NCBI GenBank assembly: GCA_017354895.1
Contig: CP071493.1
Coordinates: 372,001-436,000, forward strand
Direction of reading: 5' to 3'
DNA: 64,000 nucleotides
Source of the DNA: Podospora comata
Taxonomy: Eukaryota > Ascomycota > Sordariomycetes > Sordariales > Podosporaceae
The notes under the pieces were generated by a model, which made no database searches, was not told the DNA's origin, and saw only the letters and a program-made list of their open reading frames with translations. Within the stretch, counting starts at the first letter, position 1. Each line of letters begins with the position of its first letter. Below, in pieces: positions 11,568-22,250 of the stretch. Made by a program: the position numbers and the translations under genes.

Positions 11568-11914
11568 AGGGCCACGGTGGTCCTGTTTACAACCATGCCA
11601 CAGCACCAATTTCATGTTTCGCTGTTACACGCAGTTTGGGCGTCCACGTGAAGCAGACAAGCACTGCGAAGTAAGTAAAAATCATGAAGTATACCTCAAA
11701 GGATAGCCAGTATGCCTCGAAACATGGTCAGTGGGCGTCGAAAGATAGTCATTTTTTGAGGCATTTTGACCATTTTTTAAGGCCCATTAACCATCTTTTG
11801 ACTCTTGCTTTCTTCAATTATGACATGTTTTACTAACGCATGACGCAGCAATCTAGGTTACCAACCACACTACCCATAGCGATATCTATCACGCCACGCT
11901 CACCGCGTCCACTA
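11568..11914. other. Intergenic between convergent genes, with a degenerate minisatellite
   Basis: This gap holds the repeat at 11690-11805 described separately and the 3' ends of the kinase and the copper-protein gene. No coding signal is seen. Confidence 0.5.
11690..11805. repeat. Degenerate tandem repeat, unit about 21 nt
   Basis: Five imperfect units can be lined up at a 20-22-nt period, around the pattern GCCTCGAAAGATAGTCA followed by a short T-rich or AT-rich spacer. Later units drift toward T runs (TTTTTTGAGG, CATTTTTTAAGG). A related stretch lies at 52455-52505, also just past the stop codon of a gene. Confidence 0.55.
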
Positions 11915-12634
11915 TTATACGCTCAAACCGAATACAAATAGACCAGTCAGCGCGGCCACAGAGGCCAATACGCCAACATTGACACCAACAACAGTCGACC
12001 CAGCAGTCTTTGTGCCCCCTATTTCAATAGCTGCCGCCGACACTCCTTCTGAAGTCTTGCAAGCATCACCACTCAACACTGTCGCGTTTTGCCTGAACCG
12101 GATATCGGCACAGTTGTACAATGACTGGCCCTTTTCGCCCAGCGTCACAACCTGAATGCTTGCGAGCGACCCATCCTGAATTGGCAAGTTGGCCGGGAGA
12201 GTCACCTTGGGGATGCACAAAGTGCCATTGCCTGTCGAGTTGAGGAACGGGTCGGTCAGACTGTAGTTGAAGTTGGCCACGTTCTCACCGAGGCCGAGGT
12301 TGACAAAGATGTATGTCCACTCGTGGTGCAGATCGAGAACTAGGGAACCGCCGTCAAGGGGCCAGTCGGTCACGTTGCCGAGGTCACCAGGGACACCGGC
12401 GCCTGTTTGGAAGCGGGGGATGGGTCAGCAATTTTCTTTGGGAGGAACAGAGACTTTGGAAGGGAGATATAAGGGAAGGAAAGGAAACAACGAACATGGA
12501 TATTCCCACTGGGAGTAGTTGCTTGTGGAGGCGCTGCCTAGGGTGTTGTCTCTCCAAGTAGGGTACTCGATGCCGAAGTGGGCGGTGGCGACCTGAGCGG
12601 ATGCCAACAAGGCGAGAGCGGTGGTGAGGGCCAT
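11915..12634 (-). CDS. BIM1-like (LPMO-like, X325 family) copper-binding surface protein, GPI-anchored
   Basis: Exons 12634-12496 and 12402-11915 join in phase 1 (GTTCGT donor, AAACAG acceptor) to give 208 residues. An 18-residue signal peptide (MALTTALALLASAQVATA) is followed by His19 in HFGIEYPTWR, the N-terminal His that forms half of the copper site in LPMO-like X325/BIM1 proteins. SQWEYPCAGVP spans the exon join and is typical of the family, as is the later Cys pattern (TLCIPK, YNCADI). The C-terminus has a Ser/Thr-Gly stretch and a hydrophobic tail (VGVLASVAALTGLFVFGLSV), the layout of a GPI anchor signal. Family members bind Cu(II) at the cell surface and some act in copper uptake (Bim1 of Cryptococcus); they do not cleave polysaccharides. 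The role here is inferred from the family. Confidence 0.9.
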
Positions 12635-14044
12635 TCTTTTTCTGGGAGGGATACAAATATTGATGGACGGTTTCAAGTGATGGAGGGAGGATATATGATT
12701 GGAATATTCGAGGGAGTGGAGTATTTGACTGATGAAGGATGAGGATATGATGATGCTCCTGGAGAGATCACAATGGGCAAATTCGTATGCCACGGATGGG
12801 GTTATATATTTGGGAGTTTCGGGACGATTTTGTTTTCTGGAAGTGAATACAACAACTGATAGGTGGGATGGAACAAATGGCTGCAGAAGGATGGGAAGCA
12901 CAAGCTTTGTTATACTTATTTCTCCCTCTCTTCCTTCCACCAACACCGAGCTGATGATGGGAAAGATGTCGACAGGGAAGAGGGGGCCAGCTTCACCGTA
13001 GCTAGCTGTATTTTTACTAGCCAGTTCTCCCCCTTGGCCAATGGCATATAGAGGATTACCCTGATATCTGAGCAAGTTTGATCTCGCCATGTGCTTCTGA
13101 TGTGTGTTCCCCTGCAAATGCATCCTGTTGTTGTCCTCGCTTCCATCCCTGTGGTTTGTTGATGCGGCCGAGCAGCAAGAACCCCACACTGCGGCGGCGA
13201 GTCCCTCGCTGCCAAGAACTGGGACTTGCCTTTTTGGGAGAGAACTGGCAGTGAGGGGGGTTGTGATTGGCTGGGAGAACTGTGGAGGGGAGGCGGGAAA
13301 CTTGCTCAAACACACGCAGCATTGCAGTGATTATTGGCTTTGCCCTTGTGGGGATTTGTAACGACTTGTTTGAGTTGGGAAGTTGATAGGTGATGGATGA
13401 GAGTGGTGAGAATAAAGGTTGGTTTTGACGAGGTGGGATTGAGGAACCCCAACCCATGGTATGGGGGTGTGCGGATATTGCGTGCTGATACCCAAGGAAG
13501 GGAAGGTTCAGGAAGGCAATATGCAGTTCTGGGCGTTGGAATTACACATCGGTCACCTTCATTCACCCCCTGGTTTAAAACACCGGCCTTCTCTCTGGGC
13601 GTTTTATTTTGATGTTTCTGTAAAGGCAAATATCTGAGGTATCAACAAAATTCCCAAGCAAGGATACCCCAAGACGCAAAAGCTTCCAGGGCTGAACATG
13701 GCCGCGACTCCTCTTAAAAAGCAGTTTTCCACCCATTGCGTTTGAGAAAAGCAACCGCGCATTCCGTTTGAGAAAATAAACAACCCATGGTATTTGAGAA
13801 ACTAACCCACACAATGCGTTTAACAAAAGAAAGGCCCAAGCTCAACGTTTTCCCCTTCTTTTTGATCAACCTGTTCTCAGCCATGCTCCTCCTCCACATA
13901 CAGAATAAAAACACGGAGAAACCTCAACAAACACTGAAGCCAAACATTTCAAGCATGCATAGCTATCCAACTTCACAAATGAAAACGCTAATAGAGATCC
14001 CAAACGACAAAAGACGGCACTGAACCCAACCAAACGACATCATC
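12635..14044. other. Intergenic region with a short tandem repeat
   Basis: About 1.4 kb. The part next to 12634 is the promoter and leader of the copper-protein gene; the long minus-strand frame crossing it (13315-12425) mixes leader, exon and intron and is not a gene. The repeat at 13730-13829 is listed separately. No other gene is recognised. Confidence 0.5.
13730..13829. repeat. Four degenerate tandem copies around GCGTTTGAGAAA
   Basis: Units CATTGCGTTTGAGAAAA, CATTCCGTTTGAGAAAA, CATGGTATTTGAGAAA and CAATGCGTTTAACAAAA occur about 23-29 nt apart, each followed by a short spacer that often contains AACC. The array lies downstream of the disordered-protein gene ending at 14045. Confidence 0.6.
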
Positions 14045-16171
14045 TCAAACAACATAACGCCCGTTGTCGTCCTCTTTCTCCTCAGTGAAATCATCCCCCC
14101 AGTCTTCAATCGCCTCCCAGTCCTCGGTCGTCCGCTTGAAAGTCCCGTCGTCATCATCCCCCTCGATGAGCTGGTGGTTGGTGATCAGCACCCCGTCTTC
14201 TTGCTCGTCAAACTCCACGCCAGAGTCGGAGTCTGAGTCTTCGTCAAAGCTCAAGCTCGCAAAGTCATCGTTCTCGATGCCGCAGTGCTCGCAATATGTA
14301 GCCAGGAAGTCGGGGGTGGAGAGGACCTCCCATTCTGGTTCGGAGTCGGAGTCGATGGGTCGGTCGTTGCTGTACACGTTTGGTTCATTTGGGGGGTTCG
14401 TCGGCTTAGGGGGCCGAGGCTCGGACGTGGGAGAGGGGCTGGGCTCGAGCGTTGGAGGTATCGTGGACTCGGTCTTTTTCTGGTTGCCCATAGGCACCTC
14501 GCTGCCTATGAATCGAGACCGACGATCAGGGTTGTACGCCGAGATGTGACCGGTCACCGCCGGAACAGTCTTGGGCATTAGCTTCAGCTCGGCCTGAGGC
14601 TCAAGTTTGACCTTCAGCGGCAGCTTCGCTTCGGCTGCACGATGAGCAACAATGACGGAAGTGTCAGGCTCAGCCTGAATCTCATGCCGTAACTTTGAAG
14701 GACGAGGCGTTGACCTCTTGGTTGTCTCGCCGACAGACCAAGCGTCGTCCTCACGACCGACCCCGAACTGGCGCTCAAACCCGGTCGTAAGGGGGACCTT
14801 GGGCTGGAGGAGCGGTGTGGCGCGATTTGGTGAAAGCCTAACAATCGGTTTTGCCTTGGCCTCAATTTCACGCTGAGAATCGAGAACACTTTTCGTCTCG
14901 AGGTTGCTGTCGGGTAGATCTATATAGATGGGTGTTTCTCTGTGTCTGAGAGGAGGTAATTGCCGCAACGAGTCCCTCGAGGTCCCAGGGGTCGCGTCGA
15001 CAGGATTCCAGTTGTGGGTACGATCCTTGGTGGACTCGGCGGGTGCAGCCTTGTCGTCGGCAAGAGCCGGACTGCAGAAGGGGGGCAGTGGAAGGGACTT
15101 GGTCGTCATCGAGGAGAGCGTGCTCGTCTTCGTTGTCATCGTTGGCGTCAAGGTGATGGATTGCTCTTCTCTGGCCAAGGACGGGACATACCTGCCCATT
15201 GCAATGCTCTCGGCCGTCTCGAAAGATTGAATGTGCTTGGGTTTTGGTGGTGGTGGTGGTGGTGGTGGAAGAGGCCCTGCAGTTTTGGCAGTGTTCTTCA
15301 TCTGGCTCTCAATGGCAGCACAAAGCTCGAAAAAGTCAGTGTCTGAAGGTGTGAGGGCGAGCCCTGAAGAGACTCGGCTTTTGGGCTTTGGCTTGTATCC
15401 GCCCTTAGCGAGGATCTGGTGAAGAACTTTGCGATCGAGACGAGGGGCGTCCCATTTCCGCTGCAAAATATCAGCCAGCTTCACCGGTGCTGTGCCGCTG
15501 AGTGATGGCTCATCGTTGTTTGAGCCTTTCTGTGCGGTGGTCATCTTCAGTGCATGTAGCTTGAATGCAATCCGGTTTCTCAGTCGATAGAGTTTGTATA
15601 CTTCCTCCTCTACTGGGGACAACACATTGGATTTGACGTGTCCGCCCGAGGACTGAGCAGCGTCGTTACCGGTCAAATACCAGTCCTGCAACTGAAAAAG
15701 GAGCTCTATGTATTGTCTGAGCTCGTGCATCTGCTCCTTTGAGGGCTCCTGGGCCGATCCCGATGGCGAAGATGGTTGCTGGGCCTTCACTGAATCAGTG
15801 GTGCTGTCCCTGTTCAGCACGCTTCGGACACTCTGGGTCTGAGGTCCATTGGATCTCCAGCTCTGTCCATTGACCACATGGGGTTTTTTAGCATTCGATT
15901 TGCTTCTCCTCTTGATGGAATCGGACATTGTGATCTCGACGATGCCAGCTTCCAAACTGTCGCCAGGAGCGTTGGTTGTGGACGAAAGATATGTCGTCGG
16001 TTGCGGAAAAGGTGAAAGAGCGGAGAAATGCAGACCTGCGGTGAAATTGGATTTAAACATACGTGGCTCCGGAACGAGAGGGGGTGCCTTGGTGGGAGAT
16101 GGCGCGCCTCGCCCAGCAAACCTCGCCGCTCGGGAACCCGGAAAGCATGATTTACTGCCAACGGTCCGCAC
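14045..16171 (-). CDS. Hypothetical disordered protein with polyproline tract (627-708 aa)
   Basis: One long frame ends at 14045. Two starts are possible: ATG 16171 (MRTVGSKSCF, 708 aa) or ATG 15928 (MSDSIKRRSK, 627 aa). The second looks more natural because a basic, conserved-looking segment begins there. A helical region follows (EQMHELRQYIELLFQLQDW and VEEEVYKLYRLRNRIAFKLH) that may form a coiled coil. Downstream are a run of nine prolines encoded by GGT-type repeats at about 15244-15268, long Ser/Pro/Thr-rich disorder, and an acidic C-terminus with CEHCGIENDDFASLSF and many Asp/Glu. No catalytic motif is seen. A scaffold or regulatory role is possible but not supported. Confidence 0.75.
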   Translation of the reverse strand: MRTVGSKSCFPGSRAARFAGRGAPSPTKAPPLVPEPRMFKSNFTAGLHFSALSPFPQPTTYLSSTTNAPGDSLEAGIVEITMSDSIKRRSKSNAKKPHVVNGQSWRSNGPQTQSVRSVLNRDSTTDSVKAQQPSSPSGSAQEPSKEQMHELRQYIELLFQLQDWYLTGNDAAQSSGGHVKSNVLSPVEEEVYKLYRLRNRIAFKLHALKMTTAQKGSNNDEPSLSGTAPVKLADILQRKWDAPRLDRKVLHQILAKGGYKPKPKSRVSSGLALTPSDTDFFELCAAIESQMKNTAKTAGPLPPPPPPPPKPKHIQSFETAESIAMGRYVPSLAREEQSITLTPTMTTKTSTLSSMTTKSLPLPPFCSPALADDKAAPAESTKDRTHNWNPVDATPGTSRDSLRQLPPLRHRETPIYIDLPDSNLETKSVLDSQREIEAKAKPIVRLSPNRATPLLQPKVPLTTGFERQFGVGREDDAWSVGETTKRSTPRPSKLRHEIQAEPDTSVIVAHRAAEAKLPLKVKLEPQAELKLMPKTVPAVTGHISAYNPDRRSRFIGSEVPMGNQKKTESTIPPTLEPSPSPTSEPRPPKPTNPPNEPNVYSNDRPIDSDSEPEWEVLSTPDFLATYCEHCGIENDDFASLSFDEDSDSDSGVEFDEQEDGVLITNHQLIEGDDDDGTFKRTTEDWEAIEDWGDDFTEEKEDDNGRYVV

Positions 16172-18195
16172 TCATTGAAGATTAAACATGGAAAAGTATG
16201 GAGAACTATCATCGTGTCCCAATCACCCACAATATCTCTTGTTCCAATTCTCACTCAGTAGCAACCTTGGATAGTGGAGCCTTACCCTTGGACGATGAAA
16301 GTCAAATAAAAGATACATAGAGTTGATGTAGACTGCACACAAGATCGCGGCAATTTATTACCATAGGAAAGCGCAGGACTTTCCACCCAAATATTTCCCA
16401 TCACATGACTGGTTTCGTAGTGGTGATGTGGCTAGAGTTGGTATGAGCCAGGCTGAGACTTTCAACGCCATCAAAAACCCAAGGGCCAATACGTGCTTCC
16501 AGCTGATCCACATCAAGTTTCTTTTCTGTCCATATCCTCCACTCCGTCTTCCCCATCCTTCTCTTCATTCTCCCCATCGTCCTGCCCTTTCCCGCCAAAA
16601 GAAAGCCCGTCCAGCACCTTGTTTAGCTTTTTCATCTCGGCCCTGTTTTTTCGGTGCCGTCTTCGTATGGCCGCCTTTTTGTCGAGTTTGTACCGTGTTT
16701 TTCAACGCCGAGCGCGTTTTTGCTAGCAGAATCCCGTTCGCTGCCGCTCTTGTTCGGGTTCACAGGTGCCATTTTCAGTTTGTTTTCTTTTTCTGCGCAT
16801 CCACGTTAGTATTTTCTGTGCTTCTGTTTCTTTGTTCTTGCTCCTTTTTGGGGACGAATCTAGAGATTTTAGTGCTTACTTGATGGTTTGATACCAAGAG
16901 GTTTTGCTAGCGGTGTGTGCAGTGGCTCGGTGCTGATTTTGGATAGCTAGACGGTAGGTGAAGATATTGTGGTGTTGGTGGGATGTGTCAGAGGTTGGCA
17001 ACAACGGTGAGATATTAATCCATATACTAAATGAAGATCAGGATGGCACAGTTCAATGCCCAGTGACAGGGAAAGTGGATTCTCTCAATACTGATAAGCT
17101 TTTTTCTTGCCATAGTGCGGCTCCCTTTAGGGTTCTCTTAACTCTTGATTGCCTTGTGACTTGAAAGCTGAGATGACTCCTGTATTCACTCATTGCACTC
17201 ACTCTCAAGTCCACCAGTCCACCAGTCCACCTCACCTACGTGAGCATCTTTCTCTTCCCCTGAATTACAGTATTCACTCGTGACTTTTGAAATGCCAGTT
17301 CGTGGGCACATTCTCTCAAAAGTCTGTTCAAACTTTGCGGCGCTTGAAACTCCACAGAACATGAGATACAAGTCTCGAGTCTCCTGTAATTCGTCTGGGA
17401 ATCCACCTCTTGACGAGAGTGACGATGGGTGGCCAGAGATGGGTGACACAGCTGAAGTATCCACCCAGGCTGGACCTTTCGGGCGCTTTGAAATTTGCTG
17501 CAGCACATGAATTTGGCATACATGGATTTGACTTGTTATTTTGGCTGAAACATACTGACAACAGCTCAGCTTTATAAGGTCTGGTGCAGTCCTATACTGG
17601 GTATACTGAGGAAGACAAAATCGTGCCTGAACATTTAAATCAACAGTTAGAAACCCCCTTGCGGATAGACTGATGTTCCAGATGTTAGTGTGAGACATAA
17701 GGCCTGTTATAGGTACGCGTAGTGGATTAGAAATCAAAACATATGCCTGATGCTCTTTTCGCGTCAGGTTCCGTTTCTGGTAGTTCAGTGCGGTATAAGT
17801 GAGTGGGTCCGGTCAGGAAATCTGACGTCATCACAGATCTGTACTCCCCCCAGGCCCTCGTTTCAACCAACTGGTAGATGTGCGACTTCGGACTGCAGTG
17901 CCGTGAGGGCTTCTCCGGGGCTCCGGACTCTCAAGAGCATTGAACAAATAAGCTGGACATGGTCGGCTACGAGTCAACACTGTGATAGACCATTGTCCGC
18001 GTTGTTGCCGGTGCCAAGTACCCCACATGCATGTCAGTTCAAGGGCGAGCCCGTTGCTACCATACCCCACCGCCGTCTGGATCGCGTGTCAAACATATAA
18101 ACCGCCCCCTCATCGCCATCAGAACCCCGCCAAGATCGATATCTTTCCTCATATTCTTCCCCCGCATTGCGTAGTCAACTTTGATCCTCGACACA
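16172..18195. other. Intergenic region containing a possible small spliced gene on the minus strand
   Basis: About 2 kb. The interval 16632-16990 is listed separately. The rest, 17000-18195, shows short frames in all phases and no recognisable product; its end is the promoter of the GST gene at 18196. Confidence 0.45.
16632..16990 (-). other. Possible small gene with spliced 5' leader, coding frame unresolved
   Basis: On the minus strand a convincing intron spans 16879-16793: donor GTAAGC, branch site TACTAAC and acceptor GATGCGCAG. Twenty nt downstream an ATG at 16772 starts MAPVNPNKSGSERDS, which stops after 46 codons at 16632. A second frame just downstream encodes a Lys/Arg-rich and then acidic stretch (RRRHRKNRAEMKKLNKVLD, NEEKDGEDGVEDMD). 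I found no phase-correct intron that joins the two convincingly, so the product is left open. No family is recognised. Confidence 0.35.
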
Positions 18196-19041
18196 ATGGC
18201 GGACCAACAACAAGTTATTCTCTTTGACCTTCCCAGCCAGCCCCCTTGCAAGGCTTGGTCATTGAACCCCTGGAAGAGTGAGTCTTGACCCTCAAGATGA
18301 AGTTTGACCTATCGTTGACATTATCATTCTAGCCCGTCTCCTCCTCAACTTCAAGAATATCCCCTACAAGACAGAATGGCTCGAGTATCCCGACATCGCT
18401 CCCCGTCTCTCCCCTCAGTGCGTCCTTTCCTCCGCTGCAACATTGCCCTTTTCCTTTACTAACAACGCCTTAGCCTGCCGCCTAATGAGGAAGGATCAGC
18501 CTACACCATCCCCACCGTCATCCTCCCCTCGGGCAAATACGTGACCGACAGCAAGGTCATTGCTGAGAAGCTCCAGGCCCTCTACCCCACCCCGCACATC
18601 GACCTCGCCTCTCCTTACCAAGCCAAAATGGAAGAACTCATGACGCAGCTTATGAAGAGCTTCAGGCCAGTCTACCTGCCGCTCATTCCCAAAAGCTTGT
18701 TGAACGAGAAGAGCCGGCCGTATTGGTATGACACGCGAGGCAAGCTGTTGGGAATGGAGGTGGATGATTTTGGCAGGGAGAATGGCGGGGAGAAGACATG
18801 GGGGAAGGTTGAGCCAGTTGTGAAGGCGGTCACGGCGTTGATGAAAGAGAATCCAAATGGGCCGTTTTTTGAGGGGAAACAGGTGGTGTATGCGGATCTT
18901 GTGTGGGGGGCATTTCTGATTTTCTTGAAGAGGATGGATCAGGGGGTGTTTGACGAGATGCTGAAGAGGAGTGGTGATAAGGCGGTGCACGAGGCGCTCT
19001 TGAAGGGGCTGGAGAAGTGGACTGATAGGGATGACCAGTGA
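18196..19041 (+). CDS. Glutathione S-transferase-like protein (fungal UstS-type)
   Basis: Three exons, 18196-18277, 18333-18417 and 18474-19041, join in phase to give 244 residues. Both introns have good donors (GTGAGT, GTGCGT), and the second has branch site ACTAAC. The N-terminus is thioredoxin-fold: VILFDLPSQPPCKAWSLNPW, then KTRLLLNFKNIPYKTEWLEYPDI, and TIPTVILPSGKYVTDSKVIAEKL with the Pro-Ser of the glutathione site replaced by the DS of the beta4-alpha3 turn. The C-terminal helical domain runs from about residue 100. The SLNPWKTRLLLNFK signature is shared with UstS-like GSTs, some of which sit in peptide or polyketide clusters. No such cluster is visible here, so a general detoxification role is the default inference. 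Confidence 0.88.
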
Positions 19042-20514
19042 GGGCGAGGTTGAGGATGAAGATGTATTTACAGCTAGTATCTGCTCAATATCAAAGTCTT
19101 CCTTCCAAAATAGCCCCTCTTTTCAAAGATGGTTTTCGCAACGATGCCTTAATGCAATATATAGTGAAGCAGGCCACAGATCGCTTGCCAAGAGAGACAG
19201 ATCAACCTTCGACAATTTGGCTTCCCCAAAGGCTTTTCGTCATTGCTTTCTCGCCTTCCTCGGTCCATAGTGATTGAGCTTTATTTCTGTGGAAAAGTGG
19301 AGTTGGTCTGGGGCCCGCCGAGCTCACCAGAGCTCGATTACTCTCAGATATTAGATAGTCTCAGAGCCCTAAAAAATACAGTTAAATTAACACCGGTTAA
19401 ACTCAGGTAGGCTTTATTTTAACTATTTGGTAGTGGAAAAGATAATGTAGTGGCTATAAGTAGCAAGAAAAGCTTGCACTTTCACAGCCCCTTTTCCATT
19501 ACCTAGTAGGCCTACCTGGATACATGTGACGAACCCCTATCCAGAACCTCTGAAAAGAATACTAGTCGAAGGCGCTTCTGAACAATCATGGTTCGGTACA
19601 GCTAAACAGTGTACAATAATGGCTTGTCTCAATCACAATAGTCAAGATACCAACGAATGTGACTTGTAATTGCATACTGCGGAAATGTCTATCTACACCG
19701 GCCAGTTCCTCCGTATATATATCCCAGTAGATCACCATGCCAAGCGTGATCCTGGATCACTTCTCCCAGCGTAGGCTCACCATGGATCACTCCCGTCACC
19801 TTAGGATCACTTGGATCACCACGCTCCTGGCGCTCCCAGGCGCTCCACTTCCTATTGGTTCCCGTAGCGATTGGCTGGCACCTCCCGTGCTCCACATACT
19901 GTTCAACCTGCCTGTTGGCTTAACTGTGACACCAGCACAGAGTAGCACATCCCTACACACCCCTACACAGGCCAAAGCCGGTGCTGAACCGGCCCAACAC
20001 CGGTCCACTCACGAAGAAGGTAATTCTCAAAGTCGACATTCGGAACAGGAACTAGGATGAAACCCTTCAGAAGACTAACAAATGTCCAACTTCCGCTCAC
20101 AGAAAGAACCCCCATGTCTGCCAATCATGCATTTCGTTCCGTGCACTTCTCACTCCTTCGATTCCATCACGGTCACGAAACCACTCAGTCAAAGATATGT
20201 CCAAGTGCGGTCTCGCATCCAGGGTGTTCCGGGGATCCGGACCCACAGCAAGAGTACTTGGAATCTCCTTCCTCAATCTCCGGATCGCCGTGAGCAGAGC
20301 AGCGAACAAAGCGACTGGTTGCGAACATGCCTGTTGTTGAAAAGGCAAGTTAGTATTTCGTGGTTGAAGAAAGGTAGAAACAGATATGTGCGTTTGTTGT
20401 GGAGGTCGCGAAGGTATGAGCTGTGAGCCTATGAAGCAAGCAAACGCCAGACCATCAGATGTGGCACAATGAGTCTCTATATGATATAGTATTCACTCTG
20501 GAGAACTGATGGAA
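19042..20514. other. Intergenic region with a foldback sequence
   Basis: About 1.5 kb. It holds the inverted repeat at 19404-19518 (listed separately) and, at 19726-19830, several scattered copies of GGATCAC in both orientations. Open frames here are short and overlap in several phases; I recognise no gene. Confidence 0.45.
19404..19518. repeat. Imperfect foldback (hairpin) element, 115 bp
   Basis: The outer arms CAGGTAGGC (19404-19412) and GCCTACCTG (19510-19518) are exact reverse complements. The inner arms GGTAGTGGAAAAG (19429-19441) and CTTTTCCATTACC (19491-19503) differ at one base. The centre also folds (GCAAG...CTTGC at 19463-19477). The nested symmetry and AT-rich surroundings fit a MITE or foldback element, but no clear target-site duplication is seen. 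Confidence 0.5.
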
Positions 20515-20611
20515 CTAGGAAGCCTTCTCATCTTCCATCAACCTTCTACCACGGCCTATCCCACTGTGTCGCCATACATCTACCGTCCCCACATTATCTG
20601 ACTCTCCAAAC

Positions 20612-21602
20612 TCATCTCCACATACCAGAGTGCCACACACAGGTGTTCTCATCGGCCGTTCTCTCCCCTTGGCTGTCAAAGGTCTTCATGCACCGTTGGC
20701 ACTGGACCTGCTTCACTTCCAGGTTCATCTGGAAGTACTTGGTGGGGGTGTCAGGGACGGCGGCAGCGCGCTTCTGGGCCTCGAGTGTCGCGGCTCCATC
20801 ATCCAGACTATGGGTGAGAAGGTCCTTCCTCTCCTTGAGTTCGATTCTCGCGCGCTTCAACCCACGTCTGTCGAGAAGCTCGAGCTTGCGCTTGGTTTGA
20901 GGGTTGATTGAAGCCAGAGGGGTAACCTTGGGCTGAGCGGTGATGGCGAAAAGAACGCCCGGTTTGGGAATAGGAGAGGAGGGTTCTGTGGTGGAAAAGA
21001 ATTTTCACATCAAGATCAGTTCAGAAGAAGAGGATGGGAGGAAACAAACTGCTGCTGGGGATCTTCGGGGAAGAGCCGGCACCTCTGGTCTTCTTCAGAG
21101 CCTTGGCACGACGTGATGAGGGGGTGATGATATCAGCGACGAGGCTATCAACATCCATCCCGTCGAATGGAGAAGTGGCGTCTTGGTCGAAATTGATGTG
21201 GTCGTCAGCCTCATTGGCCTTGGTGTGGACAGCCTTGTTGGTGGTAGGCTCCACGGCAGCGACAGCCTCGTTGACCGTATCGATCTGAGGGATCACATCG
21301 ATCTCTTGGTCATGATTTCTGGAGGGGGAGGACGTCCAAGGAATGGTCTCTTTGTCGAGCGAGGGACGCGGGGTGTCACCGGGGGCGTACACCCAGTTGG
21401 GAGGGTGGTAGACGGGGGTGGGTTTGCTACGACCACCACAGCTGATTGGGCCTGTGGCATAGTAGTAGCGGCTGTACTTCTCCGCCTTTTCCTTCGCAGC
21501 GAGATTGACGACGGGCTTCTTGTAAGTGAGGTCTTCCTCGCCACGGGGGTAGCGGGTCGAACCCCCGGATTCAATTTCGGCGAGGAGGTCGCTGACCCCC
21601 AT
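20612..21602 (-). CDS. Hypothetical protein with C-terminal Cys/His zinc-binding-like motif, C-terminus possibly truncated
   Basis: Exons 21602-21050 and 20985-20612 join in phase 1 (GTTTGT donor, CCACAG acceptor) to give 308 residues. It begins MGVSDLLAEIESGG, has a folded-looking segment EKYSRYYYATGPISCGGRSK, a disordered middle, and a basic helical region KRKLELLDRRGLKRARIELK. The end contains CQRCMKTF and NTCVWHSG, a CxxC...CxxH pattern also seen in small zinc-binding domains. The frame stops six codons after CVWH. However, another frame continues at once down to a stop at 20515 with protein-like sequence (DEFGESDNVGTVDVWRHSG), suggesting a one- or two-base indel that removed part of the motif. 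No function is recognised. Confidence 0.75.
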
Positions 21603-22250
21603 CTTGAAACTTTGTCGACACAGTATTTACTTGTAATACAAAGGTAGAGACGGTAACACAAACAAGTATTGAATCAAACAAGTCACTCCTTGTGAAAGTA
21701 TGAACAAAGGACCTCAGATGAAGACCTACGGGGAAAAGTCGCAGGAATAATTGAGAGGACTAGAAAGGAAAGAAGGAAAATTCGTGGGTGGTGGGAATCA
21801 AGGAAATGTGGGGCTTCAAGGCAGCAGACGACGACATGGTCGTGTTTAGCAGGCCGAGAGGGCCATTCAGTGATTGTATAGTGGCTAGTGGGAGCAAGTA
21901 GGCCTGTCAGTCCCTGTAGAACTCAACTGCCAGGCTGTGACCGTGACTGTTTGAATCACTTGGGGCTGCCCAATCTCCTATTGAAACACAGGTGCAAGCC
22001 ATCTCCCTGATAGAGGTTCAGTCAAGAACATATTTTAAGCACAGATCATCTTTTCATGACGGCTTTTCTGAGTACATTTTCTTCATCACACTATGTGTAC
22101 GTCACAACTTTACACAACCCATGGATATAAGATGACCTTCAGTCGCAATGATAGAGGCCCGAATGATTACTGGATGAATTTCCCCAAAGATAGACAATTG
22201 TGATGTTTATTTCCATACCAATGAGGTTATTGCCGCTCCAAGCCGAGAAT
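21603..22250. other. Intergenic, nothing recognised
   Basis: About 650 nt between two minus-strand genes, presumably the promoter of the gene at 21602 and the 3' flank of the next one. Confidence 0.5.

Noticed and set aside
12425-13315. Long minus-strand open frame over the copper-protein leader
   Set aside because: It contains the true start and first exon of the BIM1-like gene in its end and otherwise reads through promoter, leader and intron; the upstream part has no protein character.
16428-16883. 151-codon plus-strand frame
   Set aside because: It is the antisense of the spliced minus-strand transcript candidate; the Phe/Cys/Ser-rich composition reflects the complement of a Lys/Glu-rich strand.
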